64,000 nucleotides of DNA from Cinnamomum chago. Its lineage: Eukaryota > Streptophyta > Magnoliopsida > Laurales > Lauraceae. Shown here piece by piece: positions 1 through 11,430 of the stretch (its first letter is position 1; every line of letters starts with the position of its first letter). The notes beneath the pieces were generated by a model. It saw only the letters and a program-made list of their open reading frames with translations, did not search any database and had not been told where the DNA came from. The position numbers and the translations under genes were made by a program. Location: positions 40,101,501 to 40,165,500 of the forward strand of contig CP142461.1 of assembly GCA_038049695.1 (NCBI GenBank), in the 5' to 3' direction.

Positions 1-1236
1 TGATAAATCGGGAATTGGGAAATGTCAATAAAAATAAGCAAAAGACTGCCACTTGTGAAAGGTTAAGAGCAACATTTCATCTTGGAAAAGAAATATATCT
101 ATATATGAGTAAGATTCACATAAAGAGAAAGCCTATACATCCTTCCAAAACAACAATAAGCCAAAGGATGGCTGCATAAACTGAGATTGCTCAAACGAAT
201 AAAAACAGACCTTGGTCCCACATGAAAAGATATTACTGAGAAGGGAACAAGAAGAAACAAGAAATTAAAAAGCAACACCCAAAGATTAAAAAGCTTAAAA
301 GTAAAATCTTCATTTAGGGAAGAAAGATTTCATACTATTTACGGCAAGCCTCACCCCCCGGGACGAATTCATATAAACAGAATACAAAGGATGCCATCAA
401 TTCGAATCAAATCTTTAAACTCCTTTCTAAAAAGGGGGAAAAACAAAGGAAGATCACATCTATAGCTCAAAAAATAAAAAATGAGAAACAAAAATCATCA
501 AACACACTTAAACTACAACCATCAGCTCACACCAAATGAATGGAACATAAAGAAAAACCCCAAAAACTCTGCTCTATCCATTCAAAATCCACAAAATCAA
601 CAGCAGTAACAAACAAAAAAATCAATAAAACTCCAGATGAAACCTCAAAATGTGAAATCAGAAATCACAAAAATTTCACTCCAAACACTTCAAAGCCCCA
701 AAATCAATAACAGAAACCATAAATAATAACAAGAAGACCTCAAACGAGGCCGAGAAATCTCCATCACACTCTCATCAGCTCAACTCAAATGAAGAACCAG
801 AAACCGCAAAAATCCACTCCAAATCATCCAAATTCCCCCAAAATCAACCACAGAAACCCAAAACAACACCCAAATTGACCGGAAAACGAATCCGCGCATA
901 GAAACCACTGAAATTCGTGACAGAAGGCGCGAAACTGCAAGATCTGAGGTAGATAGTGGAGAAAGATCTGACCTTTCCGCTGAGAGAGATCTTCTCAATG
1001 TCAACGGAAACGGAATCGCTTGAATCCGAAAATGCAGGGAAGTAGATCAGATCTGAAAGCTCGAAGATGTCGATCAGATACCTTCTTCTTCTTCTTCTTC
1101 TTGTAAGGAAGATCTTGAAGTTCAAAAGACACAGAGGATTAGGGTTTTGATAGGTTTTGGGGAAGTCTCGATGATGCGTTTGAGAGAAGTGAGAAAGCCA
1201 AAGGCAAACTTTATGGTTTTGTCGGTACAGATACAT
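1..1236 (-). other. Gene-like 5' end (leader and first intron?) next to or inside a CACTA terminus
   Basis: Read on the minus strand, roughly 1160 to 700 looks like the start of a plant gene: a leader with AAACCCTAATCC-type sequence, a GAA-type microsatellite (the CTT run at 1081–1102), then mixed-composition sequence ending in a possible 5' splice site (AAAG|GTCAGATC, near 965–975). After that come T-rich, intron-like stretches. Bases 1–700 are A-rich with no recognisable coding sequence. The segment abuts the subterminal repeats of a CACTA end, so it could be a captured gene fragment or a real gene whose upstream region received the transposon. No protein family is recognised; the open frame at 844–1236 runs through the putative splice site and is probably not the true product. 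Confidence 0.3.
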
Positions 1237-1612
1237 ATGGTGGCGAAGTATACTTTCCGCTTCTGTACATATAAATACATAGAATGGTGAAGAATACAGT
1301 TATAGTGGCGAAATACCCTTTTCCGCTGCTGTATGTACGAAAACATTTATAGTGGCAAAATACGTTCCGCTGTTATATGTACTTATAGTAGCAAAATACA
1401 CTTTATGCCGCTGTATGAATGAGAAACATAGCGTAAGAAGTACACTTACTAGCAGCGGATAATGGAAATTGCTACTAAAACCTGGCCATTTAGCAGCGGT
1501 CATTGTTATCCGCTGCTATATCACTTACACTCAATATACACTTGAGATGTAGTGACGGATAAATAAAACCGTCGGTAAAAACCACCACTAAATGTCACTT
1601 TTCTTGTAGTGA
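1237..1612. mobile_element. CACTA (En/Spm-type) transposon terminus with subterminal repeats
   Basis: The segment ends in CTTTTCTTGTAGTG (1599–1612), the reverse complement of the common plant CACTA terminus CACTACAAGAAAAG. Inside it, a degenerate unit resembling GTGGCGAAATAC…CCGCTGCTGTATGTAC repeats several times between about 1237 and 1520, with AGCAGCGG and CCGCTGCT in inverted orientation. Such subterminal repeats bind the transposase in En/Spm elements. The other end is not in the window, so size, TSD and transposase content are unknown. Confidence 0.65.
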
Positions 1613-3775
1613 AAGTTTAACATACCCCTCAATCTAAGCCAATCAATATGAAATAAGAAGGTCCAATCCCTAGGTCATGGCCCCCTTTTCAAAGTCCACG
1701 TCCATGTCAGTTAGTTCAATTCCTAAATGAAGTTTCAGATGCCAAGGATAGTGTATTTGGTGCCCCTGAAGTTACGGGCATCTTCAACGACATTTAAGGG
1801 TTGAATCCAAATCCAAATAAATACCCTAGACCCTACTTTGGTGGCCCCATGAGTCAAGGTCAAGCCCAACCTTTAACTCATGCTTGGCACATCAATGGAA
1901 TTCAATTGGATGGTCAATGGCCCACAGCAGATCAAGAGATTAAAAACTGTAAAATTGGAATTCCCCTGTCTGCAGCGTAATCGGTCGACATCCTCCAGGG
2001 GTGGTCGACCGGGTACACTGGGATGGTCAGGATTTTGACTCTTAGGTCGACATCCAACTTAGTGTATCCGGTCGGTATTATGGCTTGGGTGTCGACTGGG
2101 TACATAGATTTCCGGACATTAATTTGGCAGGAAGAGTTCACTTCTCTGAATTTCTACAGTGTGTCCGATCGACATCCTGGCCAAGGCAGTCGATCGGGCA
2201 CACTGAATCTCTGCGTCTGAGAGATTTCCAGCTCCCAGTTAAGTCTCTGGTTTTCCTGCTTATCCGGTCGACATCCTCCAAGGGTGGTCGACCGGGTACA
2301 CTTGAAATTCAAATTTCCAGATTTCTGAAACTCTTCCATTTCAATCCAATTTCCACCAAAACCCAACTGAATCTCGTCCATTCATCCTAAAACCTTGTCC
2401 AAACATCAAAACTACTCCATCCATTATAAATCCAACATCAATTGGGTCATTGATCATCCAAATGGAAAAAACCCATCATCAAGACCAAAATCCAAGAAAA
2501 TAAGGCTTAAAGAGATAGATCTAACAATCAAATGAATTGAAATTGCAGAATCAAACAATGAAAAATATACTTTCTATGCTAAATAGGTATATTGTACTTG
2601 TCTCTTCTCCAAATGCAATGAAAATGTCAATGATAAGACAAATCCAAGCTCTAAAGTAGAAATCCAAGCTTTTATGGTTGTCAATCTCTCAATCAACCCC
2701 AAAACTCAGATCTAAAGAGATCTAAAACTCCTAAATCCAGATCCATAAGAGAATTGTATAAGGAAAAGGGAATTCTAGAGAAAGAAAGGAAAATCACATG
2801 GAATTTGAGCAAGAGAGAGGGAATTACCTTGATTTGTGGAGAAATGAGAGATCTAGGAGATGGGAGAGATCCTCAGGAGAGATAAGAGCTTTAGCTTATA
2901 GTAGCCTCTTTTTCCTTGTAGGTAGAAACCCTAGATCTAGGATTCTAGAGAGAGAATTGGAGAGAAAACTTGGAAGAAAATGAGAGAAATGGAGGGAAAT
3001 GAGAGAGAAGAGAGGAAGAGCTCGATGGAAATGGATGGGGAGGTATTCTTTTATAGTTTTGTGATGAAAAGGAAATGTCCTTAGTGCCTTTCCTTAGTAA
3101 GATGAAAATTGGGATAACTATATGGGTATTTAGGAGATTTTAGGTGCAGTTAGAATATTCTCATATGGAAAACCCTCATATCAATTCCAATTACTAGCAA
3201 TGGCCTTTAACTAACTAACTAACTAACAGACCTATAGAAGTCTAATAAACACCCTATATGTTCTAGGAAATGCAAAAATGGACTAATTCCTAGAAAATAG
3301 GCTAAAATCCTATGAAAATACTATACTACCTTTACTAACCCCTATTAAGTAGTATAAATAGCTAACATATATTATAATTGGATTTATTCAGGTGAGAACT
3401 ATTTCTCACCTATTATATGAGAACTTTCAGTGGGTCCCAACTGTGGGTCCCATTTGGGGATGGGACCATGGGGATAGAAAGATCTATGTAAAACCACCCC
3501 AAGTATCAAGTTTGACACCAACCCCATGCCCCTGACCCGTTCATCTGTGGCTCACAAGTTTAATGGCTCCATATTAAAAAAAAAGATTCAACCCTCGATC
3601 CAACGGTTCCGTCCATTTGGATGTGTGCCAATCCTTGGGATCAGTGACAATCGGGGTGGGGGGGTCCCTATTTGTGCATGATTGCTAGGTGAGGCCCACC
3701 AATAGTTCTCATGGAAGCATTTATAATTAACACAAATCAAACATAAGTGAGGGTCCACAAGGGGTGGGGCCTCAC
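1613..3775 (-). mobile_element. Probable 3' LTR of the decayed Ty3/gypsy element
   Basis: This lies directly downstream, on the minus strand, of a gypsy pol C-terminus and a purine-rich tract. It contains a TATA-like CTATAAAA (minus strand, 3049–3056), followed by a CT-rich leader (about 3040–2800) and, 750–1100 bp further on, a cluster of GTCGAC palindromes. That order resembles the long solo LTRs elsewhere in the window. LTR boundaries are approximate: possible TG/CA ends exist near 3772 and 1611, but the left one overlaps the CACTA terminus and no TSD can be assigned. The open frames here are short and look non-coding. Confidence 0.4.
1981..2302. repeat. GGTCGACC palindrome cluster in a gypsy LTR
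   Basis: Four repeats of a 37–45-bp unit start at about 1981, 2045, 2166 and 2266. Each has the form CGGTCGACATCC–spacer–GGTCGACCGGGTACAC, with decay in the middle two (GATCGAC, GTCGATCGG, GTCGACTGG). Each unit can fold because its two halves are inverted. The phrase ACAGTGTG(C/T) next to a GTCGAC core is shared with the Sirevirus-like LTR at 5724. Confidence 0.75.
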
Positions 3776-4181
3776 GTTAGTCCCCCCCTTTGAGACATTT
3801 GTTCCCCAAATGTAAAAACAAAGTAAGAACACACCTGAGGTAGTGGATGTGGGTGCTTTTTCAACACCTACTCGAGTAACTCCCATGTCGCCTCTACTGG
3901 GGTGTGATGTTCCCATTGAACCTTCACCCAATGAGTGGTTCAGGTCCGGAGCACCTTCTCTTTGGTGTCGATGTTGGTGATGAGTCTTTCAATGTATGAA
4001 GCGTCTGGCTGGATATCAGCTGCTGATGGTTCAAAACATGGTTAAGGTCTTCCACGTACTTTTTTAGCATCGAGACATGGAAGACATCATGTACTCCTGA
4101 CAACTCTGGCGGTAGCTAAAGCTTGTAAGCAACTGTTTTGGTGGGCCTCGTGGATAGATTTTCAAAACTTTTTGACCTACT
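3737..4181 (-). pseudogene. Ty3/gypsy pol C-terminal remnant (integrase tail)
   Basis: On the minus strand from about 4181 to 3790 the sequence encodes the end of a gypsy integrase: LPPELSGVHDVFHVSMLKKY, the C-terminal motif found in many plant gypsy elements, then VKVQWEHHTPVEATWE, a typical tail motif. Lesions are visible: an in-frame TAG just before LPPEL, a change of frame between the two motifs, and a TAG after ATWELLE. A polypurine tract (minus strand AAAGGGGGGGA, about 3781–3792) follows and leads into the LTR. The rest of gag-pol is absent, because the copia LTR begins at 4182. Tekay-like chromovirus affinity is a guess from the tail motif. Confidence 0.75.
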
Positions 4182-5723
4182 TGACCCAGGGATCAAGTAC
4201 CCATAAGGCCATAAACCACATCCAGGATGCAATCCCTCAATCTCATCAATCATGTGCAGCAATAAACTCTATCTAGAAGATAGAAACTAGCAACACCATG
4301 TAACCAAAACAATCCACAACATCCAATGAAGTAAATTATACCTTTGGAGCCCGGTAGTGCTCTAATGGAGAATAAGACAATAAGCATGAACAAGAACTCT
4401 TCTTGAAGCAAATTAGAATCTCTAAGACCTTGTTGTCTTCCACGCTATGACCTGCTATCAGATCTCTTTTCTCAAGAAGAATGGTGTGATCTTCAAGAGA
4501 AAACAACTAGAAGCTCTAATGGAAACTAGAATAGAACTAGAAGAGAGAGAGGAGATGGGCGTGCAACACTTGCACAAGGAGAGGGCTGGAAAAGCATGGG
4601 GACGTCCAAGAGGATGTGTTCCCTATTTATAGTTCCAAGCAACTCCTGTTACTAATTAAAATAAAAGTCCTACTTCCATTAAGAATTAGTAACTTTCTCC
4701 TTTCTAATTATTATAGAAGTCTCACTTCCACAAAATTAGTAACCTACTATTACCACTATAGAAATAGTAACTTTCTAATTCCTTCCTATTAGAGTTCAAG
4801 TAGGATTAGTAACTTTCTAATAACTTGGGCTAGCGTGGGGACCACTAGGGATTCCATAGAAAGCTGGCTCCAACTGGGACACCGGGACCCCACATCTCAT
4901 GTGCAATCCGGGCCCATAGTTAATTGCAAATAACTCCACTATATAAATGCAATTGCACTCCAGTCTTTGGAATAAATAACAAAGAAGACTCTAAACTTTC
5001 TTATTAGCACAAGTAGGCCCCTCCATCTTTATCCATGGATCAATTGGACCTGTCTACCAAATTTGATCCATATCTTATTATCCTTGAGCCCCGATTAATT
5101 ATAGTGATCATCAATACCTATCCAATTAACTCTTAATTGGAATGACTGCGCACTTACCAATGATAATTCTATTATTTGGCACAAGGGGATAATTATGATA
5201 GATTCCATTTTGACCATTTAATGTTCCCACAGTCCTACTACTACATACCCAAGACACCGAGGTGTTGACCTACAATTGGCCTCACTCATTGGTGACTCAA
5301 AGCAAATGAATAAACAGAAACATGAGTTCATTAATGTTTCAGGATTAGGAGCCTATTGTTAGGAATTTTGTGTATTGCAATTTGATAGATGCATTATCAT
5401 TCTAGCATCATTTGAATTTTCACACATGCATTGTTTTAGAAAAACTTGAAATCTTGATTTACACATGTACTCTTAGAAATATTGATTTATGCATGTTTTG
5501 ATTTTTAACTTGGATGCATTTTTATTTGAAAAGAAGTTTTATGAATCAAGCAAGCCTATGAGTTTTAAATCTTTCAAATCATTTTAGGCTTTTTATGTTT
5601 CATGTTTTTAAACATTTTAGTTTGATTTAAAACATGTTTCCAAGCTTGATTCAGTGGCCCAAAAGTTCCCACAAGAAAATACTTTGAAATATGCAATTTT
5701 AGGGAATTTGGTCCCTGGGCCCG

Positions 5724-5857
5724 GGTCGACCTACAGTGTGCTCGGTCGACCGAGCCCATGGACCTGGTCAGTTTTATGACCGTTGAAGGCCAGGTCGACC
5801 GGGGAAAGGCCAGGTCGACCGGGGAAGAGCCGTTGGGCACTTTTTGGCTATAAATAC
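5724..5857 (+). promoter_or_regulatory. Palindrome cluster and TATA box of the Sirevirus-like solo LTR
   Basis: Four GGTCGACC palindromes lie at 5724, 5744 (extended to the 14-bp CTCGGTCGACCGAG), 5793 and 5813. A TATA box (CTATAAATA, 5849–5857) follows about 30 bp later. Two AACGG-core sites, TGACCGTTGAA near 5778 and GAGCCGTTGGG near 5826, each match 10 of 11 positions of the plant mitosis-specific activator consensus YCYAACGGYYA on the reverse strand. The layout matches that of the array LTRs although the exact sequence differs. Confidence 0.65.
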
Positions 5858-6180
5858 TAGTTCATTCCTTTGTCAAAAGTTAACAATTTTTAGGCCATCC
5901 TTGAGATGTTTTGAGGCCAATCAAAGGGGAATGAGCTATGGGATGAAAGGGGTCATTTGGAAAGCTAAAGCTTCGTTCCATTGAGTTAAATCACTAAGTA
6001 AGCTTTACTTTCCTTAACCATATGTTGTCATGCTTTGCTTTATTATTGTTAAATCTTTTCTAGCATGATAAACTATGTTTTGTTGTGTCCTTAACATGTA
6101 TATGTTTTGAATTGATTTATTGTTTTGGATGCATCACCTTGATTCAATCCAAGTAGTACTTAAATTGGTATATCTAAGAA

Positions 6181-6565
6181 AATCATGTTAATGAAAACAT
6201 CTTTGAAATTATATGTAACATGATTCCTATACTTGATTGAATCTATGGTTGTTGTTTTTCATTATAAGAAAATCTCTTTCAAATCTATCTTATGTTTTGG
6301 ATTCAACAACTTCACAAATCATATGTACTTTTGTTTTAAAGTTTCACAACTTGCATTGCTTTGATAGGTATATCATTTTTAAGTTGAATTTATAATTACA
6401 TATGATTTGTCCCCTAACTTCGATCAAATCTATTTATGTTTTATGCTTATAGCATACACATATTGAGCTACGTTGTTAATTTGATTGACATCCCTATGCA
6501 TCACATGTTTTGTTATTAGAATTTCACAACTTGTTTAGAATACATATGTATATCTTTTACAAGTT
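6181..6565. other. Hairpin series in the LTR downstream of the TATA box
   Basis: Several inverted repeats are visible. One has arms 6181–6190 / 6216–6225 (10 bp perfect, 25-nt loop). A 14-bp perfect pair, 6314–6327 / 6397–6410, encloses an inner 6-bp hairpin (6347–6352 / 6381–6386) whose 28-nt loop carries ATAGGTATATCATTT. Another has arms 6528–6534 / 6559–6565 with a 24-nt loop containing ATGTATATCTTTT. These loops resemble the TAGTTATATCTTT loops of the internal hairpin array of the related element. Confidence 0.6.
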
Positions 6566-7124
6566 ATTTTTAACATGTGATTAGCATTCTTTCCTCATTC
6601 ATAAATGTTTTTATGAGCTAAAACTTTCAAAAGCCTTTGGCATACATTTATGAGCTTTTATTTTCAAATTGATTGAGGATATCATACATACACATTGTGC
6701 ATTCATCTTTGCCACTACTAAAAAAAGGACATTTTTATCGGTTACAAAAACTGCCCTATATCGGTTTTTCATATAACCGATATAATATATTCAGTCAAGG
6801 TTTTTTATATCAGTTAATATTTTTTTATATCGGCCAATTTTTTTTTATATCGGTTACAAAGTAACTGACATAATAATCGCTATATATAATATCGGTTAGC
6901 AAATATATGATACTAATTGCTATGTTTTATATCGGTTATTATGAAACCGATATTATATACACTACTAAAAAGCAATGATTTTATATCGGTTTTAAAAATC
7001 CCTTAATATCGGTTATTAGGAAAACCGATAAAATATGCTGCTCCAAAATATCTTATATCAGTTCAACTTTTGTAATATCGATTCCACGTTTTTTCCCCCT
7101 CCCGCCTCCAAAACCCTCTTTTCG

Positions 7125-7460
7125 GTCCCAGCGCCTCTCTCCCTCCAAAACCCCTATTTCCTCTGTTCTCTCCTCTCACTCTTGCTCTCTCTTCTCTCCT
7201 CACTCTCGCTCTCTCTTCTCTCTCTGCTCTTCTCTCACTCTCTCTCTGCTCTCCCTGTCTCTCTCGCTCACTCTCGTTCTCTCTCTCTCTCTCTCGATCT
7301 CTTTCGCTCGATGTCTCTGCTCTCTCTGTCTTTATCGCTCACTCTCACTCTCTCGCTCGATCTCTCTGCTCTCTCTCTCTCTGTTGCTCTCTCTGTCGCT
7401 CTCTCTGCTCTTTTTCTCTCTCTTTCTTTGCTCTCTCTCTTTCACTACGCTGTCGCCGTC
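7125..7460. repeat. CT-rich low-complexity tract
   Basis: About 330 bp of near-pure pyrimidine, mostly TCTC with CGCTCGAT interruptions, lies inside the CACTA element just after the left subterminal repeats. Open frames here (for example 7035–7682) translate to Ser/Leu runs and are artefacts of composition. The position resembles a transcribed 5' leader. Confidence 0.8.
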
Positions 7461-7589
7461 GCCTCCGCCTCCTTCTCTCTGGTATGCTCTCTCCTTTATT
7501 TCTCATTTTTTTTTAGTTTGGGCAAAAAAAAAAAAAGTCTCTGCCCCAGCGATTCCTCATCTCTATTCTTTCTTTTCTTTTCATTTTTC

Positions 7590-9545
7590 TTTTTTTTTCT
7601 CCCTCAGGTTTGCAATCCTATCTCTGCTCGGTCTTTGCAACCCTATATTTGCTCACGATTTCTGCAACCATCTAAGGTATGATTTATGTAAATGTAGATT
7701 GCAAATGTGTTTTCATGGTTGGAGATTTTTAGTTTTTATTTTCTGTGTTTTATGTTTGTTGTGATGGTGGTGGTGTGATAGTGGCAATGGACAGATGTCT
7801 GTTTTTTTTCTTTTTTTTTTCCTTCTCAATCAAATCTTGAAGTGTTTAATGGGTTAGATAGTGCTCAACCTCCTCTCACTTCTTTAAGCGATCCCATTTC
7901 TCAAGCTGGCATCATTTCAATATCGTGGGCTATTTAGAGGGCAAAGAAGGACTTGACCTGCAAGGGAAAATCTTTGAATACAATCATGGAAACTTGAATG
8001 GCAAGAAATGTTGGTTTTGCTCCAAATGTTAGGGGTATCTCCTCCTTGATGTAGAGGTGGATATCTTAACTAAGCAAATTACTCTGTACAGCAGGTGGGT
8101 ATGTGCAAGGTGGTGCAGCAGTGGGCTGTGCAGGGTGGGTGTGTGCAGGGTGGTGCAACAAGTGGGCTATGCAGGGTATAGCTACATTAGAAAAGCTTCT
8201 CTCTTTCTCTCTTCTTTTTCTCCTTCTCTCCTTCCATGGCTTCTTGAAGAGCGGTTTCTTGAAGGCTTCCCTTGAAAGATCTGATCTGGCCAATCGATCC
8301 CCTGTCATCCTCTGAGCGACATACTCTGTTTTGGTGTGAATCCAGTAGTGACTGCCCCTCCTTCATCACCTTCTCTTTTTCTTGAGCTTCCAAGAGGTAG
8401 GCCTCTTATATCCTTGAATGTATCTTGAGCTAGAACTCGTTTCTTTTATTTCTTGTGTTGGCTGTTATGGATGTGGATGCTTGACAGTGTAGGGATTTTG
8501 ATTTTAGGGAGATTTTGGTGGGTTTTGTTTGGGAGAGAAAGCCTTGGTTATTTGGAGCTTGGAGTGACCGTTGGTTAAAGTTGCTTTGTTCTTGGTTTTG
8601 AGGCAAGTGTTTTAAGATAATTAGTATATGTTGCTTGGGATTACATTGTCTAAATTAATCATAGGATTGCATTGTCTAAATTAATTAGGTTCTTGATTTG
8701 TTAACAAACCTGTTATGAATCTGTTTATACACTGTTTATTACTTGTCTATCAATCTGTCACTAATCCATTCATTAATCTGCTATTGCTCTATTTATCAAC
8801 ATGTTTAGCAATCGGCTTATCTATCCCTATGTTGTGGCTATTCTGTGTTAACTCGTTATTAAACAAATAGTTTTTCATATTATTATTTGTCCCTTAATCT
8901 GAGATGAAACTCAGTTTCAGTGGGTCCCACCGTGGGACCCAGCCTTGATGAATGATCAACTGTTGCCAGCCAGCCACAATAGATGGTAGCTAGTCAGCCA
9001 GCGGCAGGACAACGACCAGCAGCAACAGCTGCTGCTAGCTGCCTAAACACCCCAGCGGCATATCCCCCCACCCCGAGCTGATATTTAGCAATCTATTGGA
9101 GCAGTAATTGCGATGAGAACTATCCCTCCTTTCCATTTCTTGTGCTCCAGGAGCCAAAAAGGGAAACAAGGCCTGCTCTACTCTTGCTATCTGGTGATGG
9201 TGACTTGTTTGATTTTTGCTGGTTATTGTTTTATCTCATTTGTCATGGAATAAATACTTTTCACACACTTTCCATCATGTAAAATTCCACTCATGATTTA
9301 TACATTAATGACCAGAGCTCTCCATGGGTTGTACCATCTAAGAATGTCCTATATCAGGATGGATTGGGCTGTACTCATGATATATAACTTATATTAGTTG
9401 ATTTTGGTATTACAAGATACAACCTTTTATCTATTTTTATTAATTTTATTTTTCTCCTCTTCAGGTTTGCAATCTTCTTATTTGCCTTTTATCTCTGCAA
9501 CCCTTGGTCTTCTCCTTGCTTGGACAAACATCTCAGGTATTAGCT
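7590..9545 (+). repeat. Duplicated exon-like block within the CACTA interior
   Basis: Two blocks of about 100 bp, 7590–7690 and 9430–9545, are similar. Each starts with pyrimidines and CAGGTTTGCAATC, continues with …TCTGCAACCCT…, and ends with an AGGTAT splice-donor-like sequence. They look like a duplicated small exon with flanking intron edges. Between and around them (7690–10430) only short frames are present and no known protein is recognised. Confidence 0.4.
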
Positions 9546-10436
9546 TTCTTTTTCTTTTTTATAACTATAGTTGTGAATGTGTGTTGCTGATTAGACCTAC
9601 CAACTTGGCTTTATTTGGGTAGAGAAGGGGAGAGTAATTGATTGGTCATAGGTAAGAGTCTTTACATCATTATGAGTGAGTTTGTCAACAAAAAGGTTTG
9701 GAAGAATATAGATGAGATTAAGAGTTCTATGATTCTATCAATTGAAATTAACTTTCAAATGCTTGTTTCACACTCATCTAAATGTGTATGTTTTTGCTAC
9801 TTTTCTATTTCTTCTTTCACACTCATCTGGTGAAGTAGGGTATCTGCTTTAGCTCCAAGCTGACAAGAAAATATGACTAGGTGGAAAGTCTAGAACACTT
9901 TGTAGCACTTCAAATTGGCAATGGAAAGTGTTCTGTGGTTGTAAAAGTCAAGGTCCACATTACCTCATAACTTTTTGTTCTTTGGTTAATCCAACACCAA
10001 ATACAATTTTTCGTTGCCTTTGGTATTTATCTTTCCTGCCAAAGTAGCCTTTTTTTTCTAAAGGATCCTTAAAAGAGGGGAAAAAAGCACGTGAAAGCAT
10101 GCACAAAAAGCATTCTCCCCTGAGCTCTTTTCTAGTTTCTACCCCTATCTTGTTTGTATAAGTGTCACATGTCTGTGAGCACTGAGTTTGTTTTGTCAAT
10201 TCCGTGCCAATGAGCTCCAAAGTTCTTGCCTCTCAAAGTGCCTCAAGGAAGATCATATTCAGAAGGTTTATCAAGCTGTTGGAAAGTTCGGATTCATCAA
10301 AAAGGTCTCTATTTGTGTTTGACAACCATTTCAGGTATTTTATACCCAGACCAAATCCTTAGATCCCTGGGAAAAAGATGAGTTTTAAAATCATGCTTTC
10401 TATCTTTTTTATCTCAGCTTAAATAGTCCTTCTAAA

Positions 10437-10770
10437 AAGGGTCAGGTGACCTTACGGTCACCTGGCGGCTAGCTGCCCTTTGCAAGGGGGCTAGCTGCCA
10501 GACCCACGGTCAGCTTTCTAGTAAGCCTCTTTTCTCAGGATGATTTTCAGCACTTCCTGCGGCTAGCCGCAGTGCTAACCGTGGGATTACGGTTTGAATT
10601 CCAGAGACCAGCTTTTTAGAACCCCCTCTTACGGTCACCCCTGCGGTTGCCTCACGGCTAGCCCCCAGCTATTCTTGCGGCTAGCCGTGAGCTAACCTGA
10701 TTTAAATTTTCTGACCGTTATTTGAAAGGGGCTAGCCGCCAATATAGCCGTTGGATGTTTTCTATAAATC
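10437..10770 (+). promoter_or_regulatory. GGCTAGCC palindrome cassette with TATA box inside the CACTA element
   Basis: About six GCTAG-centred sites occur, including the perfect 12-mer GCGGCTAGCCGC (10559–10570), GGCGGCTAGCTGCC, ACGGCTAGCC, GCGGCTAGCCGTG and GGGGCTAGCCGCC, along with GGTCACC / ACGGTCACC inverted pairs. A TATA box (CTATAAA, 10763–10769) follows. Between them TAGCCGTTGGA (10745–10755) is a perfect reverse-strand match to the MSA consensus YCYAACGGYYA. Phrases such as CAGCTTTCTAGTAAGC also appear in the long solo LTRs at 43430 and 60712, so this is probably a captured or nested LTR promoter fragment. Confidence 0.55.
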
Positions 10771-11103
10771 TGGAGCTTCTTTCTCTTTTCCAGTGGACTC
10801 TTTTGAGAGAGCTTACTCAAACTAGAGGCTTACTCAATTCTTAATTGATCAAAGATTTGTCTAGTCAAGCTTTATGTTAATTATTAATTAGTTATATATA
10901 TATGATCACTTTATTAATTTGTATATATAGTGCAAAGTTTTATTGGTGTACAGTGTACTGCAATGGTACTATAGGTTTATTTTATGGTACTGCAGGTTTT
11001 ATAGGTACTGCAGCAATGCAAATTCTTTTGATAAAAAAAAATGCATATATAAGGTTACAGAACAAACGATATAATACAATCCCAAAAAACCGATATAACA
11101 AAG

Positions 11104-11430
11104 CCCTTTATAACCGATATTATAAATAATTTTTATATCGGTTTCACTCTTTTTTATATCGGTTTTACAGTAATGTATGCTATAATTTCAGTTTCAAAAC
11201 ACATCAGTTCTCCAAAAACCGATATTATAAATAATTTTTATATCAGTTTCACTCTTTTTTATATCGGTTTTACAGTAATGTATGCTATAATTTCAGTTTC
11301 AAAACACATTAGTTTAACGAAAACCGATATTATAAATATTTTTTATATCGGTTTTACTTTTTGTTATATTGGTTTTACAGCAATATGTGTTATAATTTAA
11401 GCTTCAAAAGACATCAGTTGTCCAAAAACC
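11104..11430. repeat. Tandem subterminal repeat, three units of about 107 bp
   Basis: Three successive units run from an AACCGATATTATAAATA start through TTTCACTCTTTTTTATATCGG and TACAGTAATGTATGC to CAAAACACATCAGTT. The first two are nearly identical and the third is more diverged. They amplify the AACCGATAT / ATATCGGTT motifs at the right end of the CACTA element. Confidence 0.75.

Noticed and set aside
7035..7682. 215-codon open frame in the CT-rich tract
   Set aside because: It translates to Ser/Leu runs produced by a TCTC repeat, with no domain and no supporting start context.
8057..8393. Overlapping short frames on both strands
   Set aside because: Produced by GTGCAGG and TCTC repeats inside the CACTA interior; no family recognised.
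8929..8943. GGGTCCCACCGTGGGACCC palindrome as a further cassette
   Set aside because: It is a single palindrome, not a cluster. GTGGGTCCCA words also occur singly at 3430 and elsewhere as general repeat sequence.
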